Shown here in pieces: positions 22,629 through 34,376 of a DNA stretch of 64,000 nucleotides. Made by a program: the position numbers and the translations under genes. Numbering within the stretch: the first letter of the stretch is position 1; every line of letters starts with the position of its first letter. The stretch is taken from the NCBI GenBank assembly GCA_010015805.1, contig ML978132.1, positions 682,001 to 746,000 on the forward strand. Reading direction: 5' to 3'. Below the pieces are notes generated by a model. It was not told where the DNA came from and did not search any database. It was given only the letters and a program-made list of their open reading frames with translations. Source of the stretch: Rhizodiscina lignyota. Taxonomy: Eukaryota; Ascomycota; Dothideomycetes; Aulographales; Rhizodiscinaceae.

Positions 22629-25600
22629 ATGAGGCCTTTCATTCTATCTTCTCTTCTCTACGCTCGCTTTGCCCTTTCTCAAACTGGTGCACGTATGATT
22701 TTCGCCCTCTATAGACTGTGGCTCGTACCTCGATTTACTAACTCGTGTCAGATCCACCTCCTTCGCTAACCCTGAACTCTGGTCCAACAGACAGAGGTTC
22801 TATTTCAACATCTTCTTCAAGTGGAAACGTTCCAGGGTCAACTACGGTTCCAAGTAACGCTACTATTACCTCGGGTGTCTGCACAGGATGTCTTCTGGAA
22901 GCTCTTAATCCGTACACCATTCCCGATCCCACGACATTCAAGGACAGCAATTCAACCACTGTCATAACGACAGCGACTGTCATTCGTTCGACGACATTTT
23001 TTGATCCACCGACACCAGTGCCGTATGAGGTTCATTATTATACGGAGACTGTACATTCGACGAAGGTTATCCCTGGCAATTTCTCGACGCTTTCCACATC
23101 AGTTTACACATTTAGCGGAGTACCTCTGTAAGTCGGGCTAAAATGTGTTCCACAAGTGTCTGACTAATTCTTCCAGGACATGGCCGACCCAATATGTATT
23201 GTATTCGACCTTTGCGACAGCAGACAAATGTGCTGCCTCGCCAACGCAGGTATCGATTCCAGAGGCTACCGATTTAGCAAGGCTCATCTACCCGGTTATT
23301 AATGGCTCTGCTTTGCCTTTGGAGCTCGTGCAGTATCTTGAGACGTTTCCCGAATTTGATGGTGTTGACCTTACCAACTGCTCATCTCTGGCACTATCTG
23401 TTGAGCACCTTGCCCGACGGCAGTTTGGGCGTGTTCCTTTCCCCTTTGGCCCTCGAGCGGATGCTTTACCTTTATTCCGTCGTGGAATAAACTCTACAAC
23501 AACTGCAGAGTCTCAGCCATCGCCAGTGCCGGCAGATAATCTTCAACAGAGACCTCCAAACCACATCGTGACTGGAGTTTCGAGCAGCATTCGTTCAACT
23601 GCTTCGAGGTCCTCAACCAGCTCAACATCAAGCTCCATCAGTACTTCGTCATCAACGTCGTCGTCCATTTCTCCGCTGAATTTCAAGCAATCGGGCCTAA
23701 GCACTGGGGTCTCATCAGCAGCGTCGTCATCAAGCTCGTCATCCCGATCATCATCGTCGTCTTTGTCTGTGGCTCCGTTGAGCTTGAAGCCGTCGATTCT
23801 AAGCACTGAAATCTCATCGGTGTCGATTTCCTCTGCAAGCTCATTGTCGTCACTATCATCAACGATTAATTCAACGAGCGAATCTTCGCACTCCCAGCCT
23901 AGCAACGTGGTTTCGCGGCCATCACACATCCCAATCAGCCGCACATTTGCATCCTCCCTGTCGGTTCATATCCAGACAGACCGCCGAAGCCGTCCACATC
24001 TGCCATTGTCAACCGCTTCGCCTGCATCAGTAGGGACGGGTACAATGCCGCATCCACCATTATCGACTGGTTATGAGTCACCTCACAATAGAACAGAACC
24101 GGGCCACCCGCACAAGCCTCACAAGCCCGACCATCCCCACCGTTTCAATGCCACAGGGGAGCATCACCATCATAATGGCACCAATTGTCGTCCTTGCACA
24201 GCCTTCTTTTCACAACCGGAACCTGCAGAGGCAACATCAGCCGAGACCTCTACGAGCATAGGTCCCGTCGGTGGTATTGGCACGGGACCTGATCATAATA
24301 AACCTCCTAAGGTTGGGCACGGTAACGGTGGTACGGGTGACAATGGTTCAGGTTCGGACAATGGAAATAACGGGAGTGGGTCCGAAGCCAGTACAGAGAT
24401 CAACACCCAGCCGGCCCCTGCGTCTGCACCACCAATCTACAAGACGAGCGTCGCAGTTTTGACGCAAGTCACGTCAGACGCGAGTACGACGGTCAAAGCT
24501 CCAGGAACGGTGAGCCACCCTGCTCCAGTAGTAATCCCAACGCACAACAACCAGCCCGGAAACCCTGCGGACAGTCCAGCAAAGAATCCAAATGCAGGTG
24601 GTGGTAGCGGTGCGGCTGGGGGTGGACAGGCGCAGCAAGTACCGGCGAGTGAAAGCTCCAATACAAATGCAGGTTCTAACGTTGTGGGCGGCCTTGTTCC
24701 GATCATCCAAAGTGCGGCGAAAGAGACAGCCACAGTGGCTGCAGCGCCTCCAAAGGATGGTGGAAGCGGCAGCCCAGGTGGTAGCAATGGTGGGCAGCAA
24801 GGCGCAAAAGGTGGTCACGGGAACGGTGGGGGTAATGGAGGAGAGCAGCAGAGCACTGGCCCGGAGCATGGCAGCACGTCCAGCAGCGGTCCGGAGAACA
24901 CCAACCCACAGTCAGATCATGGCTCCGGTAGCGGCCCGAGTGAATCCAATAACCATGGCGGATCGGGCAACGTCCACAATGGAGGCAGTGGTGGCAGCGG
25001 AGGCCAACCTGAAGGTACAAAAGGCGGGCCTGGTTCAAGTGGCGGAAATGGCGAGCCTGCAGGCTCCAGTGGCGGACACGCAAATTCCGGAAATGGGGAT
25101 GGCAACGACGCCGGCTCAGGGATTGGAAATGCTGTGGCTGGAGTAGTTGGTGCGAAGCCTAGCAACAATGCTGGCAATAGTGCTCCAGCTCAGACTGTCA
25201 ATATCGGTGGAACTCCTGTGGCTGTACACGCTTTGCCGACGAGCGGCGGAAATGCTGGATCTGGCTCCGGACATGGGCCTGCGAGTAATGGCGCGTCGAA
25301 CGAAGTTTTTGGAGGATCTATTTCCAACGGTGGCCCGCATGGAAACAACGTTGGAGGGTCTCCTGGAAGCACTCCAGAAGGCTCTTCCGCTAACCCTGGC
25401 AACGGTGTGGTTATTGGAGGGCAGACGATCCAACCAGGCCAAGCGACAACCATTAACAATGTTCCTGTCTCCGTCGGTCCGAGCGGATCAGCTCTTGTAG
25501 TCGGCGGTAGCAGCACGGTCAATCTGCAAGGAGGAGCTGGAGCGCCGCAGACTGTCAATGTTGGCGGAAGTCCACTCCCCGTCCACGTAGCGCCAACGCC

Positions 25601-27800
25601 TGTGCCTGGGAGCAGTGGTCAAGGTGTCGTAATTGGAGGCCAAACCTTGCAGCCTGGCCAAACTGGCAGTGTCAATGGTGTCCCGGTCGTGGTCGGCAGC
25701 GGTGGCTCGTCTCTAGTAGTTGGAGGAACTAGCACGATTGGCCTTCAAGCTCCGCCGAGCAGTCTGAATATTGGAGGCAAGCCCGTTGCGGTCACGCCTG
25801 CACCTGCCTCTGATTCCGGCTCAATTGGTCAAGGAGTGGTTATCGGAGGTCAGACTATCCAAGCAGGACACACTGGTACGATCAACGGGGTACCGGTTGT
25901 TGTCGGCAATGGTGGCTCATCTTTGATTGTGGGCGGCACTAGTACTGTGGGGCTACAAGGTTTCCCAAGTTCTGTAAAAGTTGGTGGGAGCCCTGTTGCC
26001 ATCACACCCGCTCCAAATGCACCTGCTGCGAATGGAAATAGTGGAGTGGTCATCGGCAGCCAAACTGTTCAACCTGGTCAAGTCGCAACTATTAATGGCC
26101 AGCAAGTTTCTGTTGGCAGCAGTGGATCCTCACTTGTCATCGGCGGAACCAGGACGGTTGGTCTGCAGAGTTCACCCACGAGTGTGGATATTGGCGGAAG
26201 CTCCGTACCAATCAGCAATCCTGCAAATTCCGGCTCTGGCAACGGAGTAGATATTGGAGGGCAGACTGTTGGTCTTGGCCAGACCGCCGACATCAATGGC
26301 GTACCTGTCTCTGTTGGAAACGATGGTTCGTCTATTGTCATTGGCGGCACGAGGACCGTTGGGCTTCAGGAATCTCCAAAGACAATCAACATTGGCGGAA
26401 CTCCCATAGCTGTCAACTCTGGCATTACACCTTCTCCAAATGCAGGGGGACTAGTTGTTGGAGGAAAGACACTGACGCCAGGCGAAGTTACGACAATCAA
26501 TGGTCAGCAGGTTTCTGTCGGTTCTGATGGATCAGACCTTGTCATTGGAGGAACAAGGACAGTCCACATTCAGCAACCGACGGGTGCGCCCACGCTCCAA
26601 GTTGGAAGCTCGACAATCACGGCGAAACAGAATGGCGAATTTGTCTTTGGCGATAAGACCCTTTCGCCTGGAGGACCGGCAATCACTGTTTCTGGGACTC
26701 AACTCAGCCTCGCGCCCTCTGGAGGTATTGTCGTCATCAACGGCAAGACGTCCACTTTGGCAGGTTCATTCACAACACCAACGAACGCTCCTGTCCTGAC
26801 AGTTGGCGGAAAGCCGTTCACCGCGTCGGTATCGGGAGGGTCAACCCAATTTGTTCTTCCGCACCACCAAACGCTTACACCAGGTGGAGTCGTGACGGTA
26901 TCTGGGACCACCATAAGCCTTCCAGCAACAGGAGCTGGTAGTGTCGTTGTCTTGAACGGGCACACGTCTACCCTCGGTGTCTCTGCGCCGTTTGTTACGA
27001 ACGCTCCAGTTATCACGGCCGGCGGACATCAGTTTACAGCAACTGTATCAGCTGGCACTACCGAGTTTGAATTTGACAACGATCAGACACTGACACCTGG
27101 AGGTGCTGTCACGGTATCTGGCACACGTTTCAGTCTGCCAGCGACGGGCGGCTCTATTGTCACTGTGAACGACAAAACGTCAACCCTTGGCCAAGCATTC
27201 GTTACTCCTGCAGCTGTGCTCACAGTCAACGGCCATGAAATCACAGCGAGCGTAGAAGGCACACACACAGAATTCGACATCGGCCCAGGCACTACGCTCA
27301 CTCGTGGAGGCGTACTCACTATATCTGGAACGACATACAGCTTCCCGGCTACAGGAGCTGGCTCCGTCATTGTAGTTAACGGCCACATCTCTACACTCGG
27401 CACAGCCCTCATCACTGCTGCTCCTGCCCTGACGATCGGAAGCAGAACATACCAGCCGACGATATCGGGCTCTTCGACGTACTATGTCATCAATGGCAAG
27501 ACACTGACACCCGGTGGCAATGTCACAATTCACGGGACAGGAATCAGTCTCGGAAACAGTGAATCGTATCTCGTAATTGGCGACAAGACCTCGACAATCA
27601 AAGGTCCCGCGTCGGCTTCCACAACTCCAACTACCACAAGCGGCCTTGGAGGCGCGATTAATAGCGGGCTGAGCGGTCCCGATGCAGGTGCCTCGGCGAC
27701 GACCTCGAAGCACAGCGCTGGGACAAGGATCGCGTTGGACCGCATCGGCTTCATCAAGCTGCTGTCTTTCGTTATGGCATCTTACCTTTTCTTTGTATAA
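22629..27800 (+). CDS. Giant secreted modular surface protein, probably GPI-anchored
   Basis: Three exons (22629-22692, 22752-23127, 23177-27800) join in frame to about 1,687 residues; the introns are 59 and 49 nt. The first exon supplies a signal peptide (MRPFILSSLLYARFALSQ), and the C-terminus ends in a hydrophobic segment with no polar tail (GFIKLLSFVMASYLFFV), as in GPI-anchor signals. In order the mature protein has a short domain with Thr-rich sequence, a Ser-rich stretch (about 285-390), a His/Pro stretch (HPHKPHKPDHPHRF), a Gly/Asn/Ser-rich region (about 515-880), and eleven tandem modules of about 70 residues (about 887-1622). Type-A modules carry GVVIGGQTIQPGQ..TINGVPV..VG.SGSSLVVGGTSTVGLQ; the last five diverge to the TLTPGG..TVSGT..SLPATG form. 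It is likely a cell-wall or adhesin-type protein; function is inferred from layout only. Confidence 0.85.
25398..27602 (+). repeat. Eleven tandem coding repeats of about 190-220 bp
   Basis: Module starts fall near 25398, 25618, 25827, 26037, 26238, 26442, 26632, 26841, 27060, 27268 and 27478, so the period is close to 70 codons. Modules 1-6 share the GGQTxQPGQ, INGVPVSVG and VIGGTRTVGLQ blocks; modules 7-11 share TLTPGG, TVSGT and a (N)G(K/H)TSTLG block. The repeats are diverged at DNA level, pointing to old duplication rather than recent slippage. The alternating hydrophobic pattern and conserved glycines suggest a beta-solenoid fold. Confidence 0.85.
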
Positions 27801-29807
27801 TGGGGAAATTGTACGACTACTCGGGTACTAAAAGAATGTTTCTGAGCGTTTTGGCGGGCCATGGATAATGACAAAAAAGGGATTTTGGGCCGGGACTTTA
27901 TGTAGCGCATGATACCACTTTACTCTCGAGCGAGAGAGATATTTAGAGATGCTTTTCTTTGTAGATACTTGAGTCTAAATTCAATGGACATAGAAGTGCC
28001 GAAGTCGAAGTTGCGCATGTTTCTTAAGCGCTTGTTTGACTGTTGTTGGAGTCCACTTGCGCTATACTCTCCGACTTGATGAGAATGGCTATGTCGGTGT
28101 CTGAAATCCTCTAAATCCTGTCTTCCATGGGATGCAGAATACTAATATGCTGAAGTCAGAAACCTTTGAACCTCCTATTCGGTCTGTCTACAGATGTTGA
28201 CACGCTAAAGTTAGATGACTTAAAGCTTATGTCCCGCATGTTTGTTAAATTTTAGTTCTCCGAGGGCGGGAGTCACCTCATAGTGCTGCTCAAGACTTAG
28301 AGAGATTCGCTATTTTCTAGCTCAGGGCCATTACACTTGTTAGTAACGATTCGCTGAGCGTTGATATAGTCAAGTTGAAAGCGTCAAAACCTGCGCTCTG
28401 GTTGAAATAACTCTCCGTATAAAATGTTGCTTGTTTTAAATTCCCCTCACAATTTCAGTTCAAAACCGAGACTACGTCGTGTGAGAACTTGGGATAACTA
28501 AATAGGTTATCACTACTTCCAAATTAGGCTAGCGCGAAACTATATAGAGCTATTCTAGATTAGGCTAGCTAGCTAGTGTGTGATTTTAGCGCTGAATGGG
28601 CAAAACATCATCGTTTCCTTCATCGTGTCCGCGCTGTATTTGCTGCTGTAAAATTCACATATCTTCTGATGCTTCTACTATACATCCGAACTGTCTCCGA
28701 GACATCGATCTTCATTTCAACAAGCGGAAATGAAACCGTCATCAGTAATTAGATTCTCCATCGAGCCCCTGATTCTATGCTCGACGCAACATTTGAGAGT
28801 TGTGGCAAGTATTCGCATGCACCGCGTGTCGGAGCTTCGTCTCGCCCGAGAAAGGAACAGACGCTCAACCGAATATACACAAATTCCTGTTCCACCGTTT
28901 GATGTCGTTGCTGGAAATAACGGTTGGAAGCCGGTCCATCTCCAGGCGGCCGCCTGTCAGCGAAGCCGCGCTGCCGCACACGAAACACCTCCTCAACGCT
29001 TCTTAGAACACCTCGACCTCCTGGGTGGCGTACTATTAAGACGACAACTGCTGTGCTTCAGATATTGCGGCTCTAACAAATTGCACTTAATATGGGAAAC
29101 CTTCCGTCGCTGTTTCAAACAGCGGACGAATTCATCTGTTAACTCGCAACAAGACCTTTGTTTGGAACACTACTTTCGGTGTCTGATAATATGTTGAGCA
29201 ATGCTCAACTCGTTGCCACATTTATTTCTCCACCATCACGGTTAGCTTCCTAAAGTGCTGCACTTGCTGACCGGCAAACAGGCTTGCCATTGTGCTGAAC
29301 CCGATGCCAAATATTTGTGCGGCTAGTCACGGTTCTAAGCTTACATTTGGTTCGCACGACCAATCTTTGCGAAGTTCTCCATGCCCAGAAAATCATGCGA
29401 GCCTTTGAAGGCACGGTTATTAATCAATTCCAAGAGAAAAGAACGAAGACTGACTCTTTTTACTGCGTCTTACGTGCGAGAGTCTTTATCTCTGGGCCTT
29501 TCTGCCCACCCCTCGCGCAAAAAATTTCTGGTTTTATCCTCCCTCAAAATGAAATCAGGGATTACACTCTTTATACGCAAAGGGCGTACATCCACCCCTG
29601 TGGCGATCATATCGGTATGCTTTGAAAGTGTGTTGCCGCGAATTCCACCGTTGTCGCAGAGAGGCGAAATACCACATCAGTAGTCAGCCCTAAGTAGTAA
29701 GCGACGCTGACTTGCACAGAAACGGTATGTATCTCTAGTGGTTATCTTCATATAAGTCTTGGTTCCTCTCATCGAAGGTTCTTTGGTCTGTTCCGCAATT
29801 ACTCAAA
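27801..29807. other. Intergenic between surface-protein and monooxygenase genes
   Basis: About 2 kb. The motif ATTAGGCTAGC occurs twice near 28524 and 28559, the second followed by tandem CTAG units. A 155-codon plus-strand frame at 28730-29197 overlaps an antisense frame and has no domain; I do not call it. No RNA gene or mobile element recognised. Confidence 0.45.
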
Positions 29808-31714
29808 ATGCATTCTGCGCAAACCCCACCAGTTCCAATTGAGCAGCTCAAGGGCTCTTTGCCCGTCGTTGACATTGACCCAGAGGTTGATGCCAAAGCC
29901 ATAGCAACATCGGTCCTTCAGAAGTTCCCTGTTTTCAGCGAATCAACCTTTATTGAGGATGGAATATGGCGAGATCTATATGCGCTCACCTCGACTTTCC
30001 GGACCCTCTTCAGTCGGCAGTCAATCATCGAGGCATGGACGAAGCTCTCTGAGAAATACAAACCGTCAAGCTTCCAAATCGCCACAGATCGAGTGTCCAT
30101 TGAACACGCCCCTCCAGGCGGCCCTCCATGTTCGTGGATACAAGCACCGTTCACCTTCACCACGGCCACTACCCCATCTAGGACATGCTCCGGAGCAGCA
30201 TGCATCATTCCAGACTCTGATAATTTATGGAAAATCTGGTGCTTAATGACCGTCCTCGAGAGTGTCGAAGGCTTTGGAGATGTTGATCATCTCGAACCGG
30301 AGGCTGACGCACAAGACCTTCCGCTCCCTAGTCCCGTCAGCAGTAACGCTTCTGTACATTCTCTCAGCTGGAGCGCATCGGCAAAACCGCCCTCAAGCAC
30401 CAATCACTTCGACTGCATCATCATCGGCGCCGGCCAATCTAGCCTAAACACCGCCGGGCGCATGAAAGCCCTTGGCGCGTCAGCGGTAATCCTGGAACAA
30501 AATGCCCACATCGGCCAAAACTGGTTGTTCCGCTACCGTTCGTTGCACTTGCACACGCCTGTGCGCTATAGCACTCTAGCATTTACGCACGTGTATCCCA
30601 AAGACGCGCCGTATTTCCTGCACGGTGCAGACGTAGGGCGCGGTCTCCAGTATTTCGCGCAACGCTATGGTATCGACGTGCGGACATCGTCGCACATTGG
30701 CTCTGCGACATGGGATGAGGTGAAGAAGGAATGGAGCGTCAACTTTACTCAGAATGGAGGTACACCGCAGACCTTTCATACGCCACACCTTGTTCTTTCC
30801 ATGGGTCATGGCGGCCAAATCCCGAAATATCCTTCTATCCCAAACCAGGCCGCCTTTACTGGTGAAATCATGCACTCTGTCGACTAACGCTCTGCCAAGC
30901 TATGGGCTGGCAAGCGTGCCGTCATCATAGGCGCTGCGAATACGGCGCATGATATTGCGCGTGATATGGTGGACGCCGGATTAGCTCCTGTCACAATGGT
31001 GCAGCGCAGGCCGACGACCGTAATACGCATGGATCCTAAGGGCAACTTATTCTCACGCTTGTATCGTGAGGGCTTCCCGACCGAATCGGCAGATCGAGCA
31101 ATGCTGTCAACTCCAACGGTTGTCAGGCGATTGCTTACACTCAGGGCGACCGAGATGTTTCAGCGAATGACTCCTGACTATTATGAAAGGCTTGAAGGAA
31201 TGGGTTTTAGAATTGATAAAAATGCTGATATCTGGCAATGTCTTTACGAGCGTATCGGCGGACATCACATCGACGTCGGCGTTGGAGAGAAGGTTGCGCA
31301 AGGACTAATCAAAGTCAAAAGTGGCACCCCGATTGCGAGCTTTAAGAAGGATGGGTTGGTGTTTGAAGACGGAAGTGAGTTGGAAGCGGATGTGATTATC
31401 TTCGCGACAGGATTCGAGAACAGTATGCGCGACCGGGCGGCGGATATTTTGGGTGATGAGATTGCGGACGGTTTGGATGGGTATTATGGGTTGGATGAAG
31501 AGGGCGAGTTGCGAGGCGTGTGGAAGTATACTGGCCGTGAGTACGCCCGTCCCTTTTCTTCGAAAATTTGTGCTAATGTGAGGATATAGACCCGGGGTTG
31601 TTCTACGCCGGGGGTGATTTCGGTCATGCTCGCTTTTATTCACGCTTCCTTGCGCTGAGAATGAAAGCAAATCTCATGGGCGTGTCGTTTGAGGAGTATA
31701 CCGAGAAACCTTAA
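29808..31714 (+). pseudogene. Flavin-containing monooxygenase gene interrupted by one in-frame stop
   Basis: The frame reads as a fungal FMO-like oxidoreductase with an N-terminal SnoaL-like region (about residues 20-165) and an FAD/NAD(P)H-binding core. The FAD motif is DCIIIGAGQSSLNTAGRMKA, followed by GQNWLFRYRSLHLHTPVRYS, and the second nucleotide-binding motif is VIIGAANTAHDIARDM. Between the two, the conserved segment GEIMHSVD is followed by TAA at 30885-30887 and then continues in the same frame with RSAKLWAGKRAV; homologues usually have tyrosine here, so a C-to-A change from TAC would explain it. The flanking frames are otherwise intact and the last intron (31537-31589, GTGAGT..TATAG) still splices to GHPGLFYAGGDFGHARFYSR. 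This is either a young null allele, a sequencing error, or a truncated protein of 359 residues lacking the NADPH half. Confidence 0.8.
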
Positions 31715-33406
31715 TGAGAGAATTATTCTGAGTATGATACCTTTGTTAAGAAAATGTGTCCGTCTACCCAGTCCAACCTCTTAGATTTCTATTTCCCATT
31801 GTCAGCGGAGCATCAATTGAACAAGCTGGGAGACTGGATGCGTGGTTTGCGCCTAGCAACGGAGCACTAATGCAAGCAAGTGGAGAGATTCAGTGTCTTA
31901 TTCTCGCGCGGCCGCAAAGCAGTGCTACGTAGCACGTGGTAGATTCAACATCACTTTCCATCTTGAAAGTGGAGCATCGATGGGAGCAAATCAGAAGACT
32001 CGACACCTGAGCTCTGCTTATCCGTAAAGCATGAATTTGAACTCTAAAAAATATTTGACATAGTTTCTCCCTCACATGCGAAGTATCTTTCAGCTCAAGT
32101 CGAAAGATTCCGAGCCTGATTCCGGCTTATGCATGGAGTATTGATGCGAGACAGGTAGGAGAATCGATGTATTTGTCACTTGCCTGCAGATCATCAAAGT
32201 GGGCTAAGGAGGAGATTGAAAACTTATTTCTGACTTGCCTACTGAGCATCCACTCGAGCTTTGTGGAAGATCAAACGTCTCCATGTCACTTGTGGATAGA
32301 ACATCAATCCGAGCACGCTGGAGGATTCATTGCCTGATTTCCTCGCAGATCTAAGCAATGCTGTGAGATCGTTAGAAGACTCAAAGCCTCTCATTTGAGC
32401 ACAAAGAACCAACTCGGCTACACCGAAGAAGCCTTCCCATCGAATTGATAGGACCGGATCTAGAGGGAAGGCGGGAGCCTGTCGCGGATGGCCAAGACAG
32501 TCATTTCATTTTTCACTATCACCAAGTCCCCCTCCATCCTCACGCTGTATTGTTCCGCCGCCTTCGCCGCTGCAATGGCTTCACCTGCTCGTAGCTTGAT
32601 CTTAGCGATGAATGGTTCCGTATCGCACAGCGCGTGGAGAAGGATTGGGAGGCACGGCTTCTAAATAGATCATCCTGCGGATGTGGATACTCAGCCGGTT
32701 GACTGAACCATTATCAAGGATTGGTTTATACACCCTGTGCAGGGTTGAAGAAACATCGCTACTCCGCCTTGATCCCTACGGTTGGAGTCGAGTCGGAATT
32801 TGAGCCCTTTGCCGAAAACTTCCCGATATTAGCCCGACTCCACATCTTTCTCAACTTCAATGTCACTGCGGTTTGTCGCAGCACTCAAGGCGTGGACGAG
32901 GTTGGCGCTATAAACATCGACCCCAAGCTTGGCCTGACCCTGCTGCTTCATAGAGCTTGGGCCAACCTTTCTCACATCGAAGCAAGACGAATATTTGCTG
33001 TCCAGATGATTCCGAGCACTCCCACTGAATCTCCGGTTGACCGTCCGAATGCGGTCTTCATCATGACCTGTTCGAAGCCAGAGTAATCGAACAGATCAAT
33101 GGGCAGAAGTGTGACGCCGGTTCCAGCGGAGAAACACCAATATTCGTGAGACTATCATTAGCATGGCTCGAATTCTTGTGGCCGGCTCTATCACCTTAGG
33201 GGTATCACTTCATACACAGCGCATTTCCGGACAGTTTAAGTAAATGGAATTGTGTCCACCATTCATTCTAGCTATATGGCAGTTGGGCGCTAAGAAATCT
33301 CCCTTAGAAATCAGCAGTGGCAGCTTTTATGCGCGAGCTACTATATGGGCCGACGCAAACTAAAACATTATTTCTCTCCTGTCGTCTCCAGTCTATTGAA
33401 CGCTAA
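31715..33406. other. Intergenic with a possible gene relic
   Basis: About 1.7 kb between the monooxygenase and the dehydrogenase genes, which end toward each other. Between 32460 and 33151 the minus strand holds three protein-like stretches in different frames, listed separately as a possible relic. The rest shows nothing recognisable. Confidence 0.4.
32460..33151 (-). pseudogene. Possible relic or unresolved intron-rich gene, unknown family
   Basis: Three open stretches on the minus strand have protein-like composition: 33151-32972 (starts SHEYWCFSAGTGVTLLPIDL, contains FGRSTGDSVGVLGIIW), a second frame near 32975-32826 (contains KLGVDVYSANLVHALSAATN), and 32656-32460 (contains KIKLRAGEAIAAAKAAEQYS). 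The first and third begin directly after TAG acceptor-like sequences. I could not find intron boundaries that join all three in frame and no ATG was found, so this may be a decayed gene. The family is not recognised. An overlapping plus-strand frame of 121 codons (32721-33086) is the competing reading. Confidence 0.25.
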
Positions 33407-34376
33407 CTAAGCACTACCAGTAGTGTGGAACTTGTAGGTGGGCAGCTTCCAACTGGCATTCTGAAACGGCCAACCAACAAGCCCAATACTGAGTTGCGTA
33501 CTCGTTTCGATCCCTTTGGCTTGAGTCTTGAGCTCGTCTACATCCCAGTTTGCCCACAGAAACTTGCCCGACAGGAAACGCGCTTCAGGGCTCGCGAGCC
33601 AAACATTGAAGCTTGCTGGCAAAGAAACTAAGGCATGGTCAGCTTCATAATATTTCACTCAGCAAACCGGTATTCCACTTACCATCATCTTCGAAGCCGA
33701 CGGCATCAATACCCCCAGCTTCATCATTCATCGCAGTGCGCACTACGCCAGGCTGGACATGGAAGACGCTCATTTCAGGGTGTGCAAAGGCCAGAGAATC
33801 CCAAAGCCGAAATACTGCCAGTTTGGCTATGCTGTATGAAGCAAACCCAGGAGCGAAATTTATATGTGCAGCGGACGAAGATATCTCGATGGCGACCGCA
33901 TCCGTTGATGCATAGCGAAGGAACGCCTGTGCAACGAAAAATGATCCTTTAAGGTTTTGCTGAATGGCTTCGAGGAATTTGTCACCGTCCGCATACCTCA
34001 CGGAATCCTGGGGCCCAATAATCGCCGCGTTGCTAACCAAAACATGAATTTTCCCCTCGCCAACAAATTCTGAGAAGGCCGCGTCCACTTCGCTACGCTT
34101 CGTGACATCAGTGGGGGCCGCAAATACTTCGACATCAGCAAACTTGTGCTCGATGGAGGCTTTGGTATCGAGCAGGGGCTGCTCCCTACGGCCAAGGAGG
34201 GCGATCCGAGATGCGCCTGCTTCAGCGAAGTAGCGAGCTGTCTCTGCACCGATGCCAGTACCCCCTCCTGTTACTACCACGGTCTTGCCTTTGGCGGAAA
34301 GCTCGGGACGGGTGGGAGATATTGATGCGTATGTTTTCGTGTGCCACGTTGGGGTTGGCGATGGAAAGGGAGCCAT
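33407..34376 (-). CDS. Short-chain dehydrogenase/reductase (classical SDR)
   Basis: Two exons (34376-33683 and 33627-33407) join across a 55-nt intron (GTAAGT..CCTTAG) to 304 residues. The NAD(P)-binding motif is VVVTGGGTGIGAETARYF, the structural motif is VSNAAIIG (the usual NNAG form is changed to SNAA), and the catalytic elements are the serine in IEISSSAAH and YSIAK (YxxxK). The length is near the upper end for classical SDRs. The start MAPFPSPTPTW at 34376 was preferred; the frame continues upstream for 40 codons to a GTG but without a clear ATG. Substrate is unknown. It is transcribed away from the Zn2Cys6 regulator across a 490-bp shared promoter region, and toward the broken monooxygenase. 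Confidence 0.92.

Noticed and set aside
28730-29197. 155-codon plus-strand frame
   Set aside because: No domain, poor composition, and an overlapping antisense frame; probably chance.
30862-30899. Intron that would remove the monooxygenase stop codon
   Set aside because: The only donor and acceptor nearby would give a 38-nt intron and delete the conserved GEIMHSVD-RSA segment, so the stop is taken as real.
32721-33086. 121-codon plus-strand frame
   Set aside because: The opposite strand in the same interval gives more protein-like sequence; neither is proven, so only the relic is listed.
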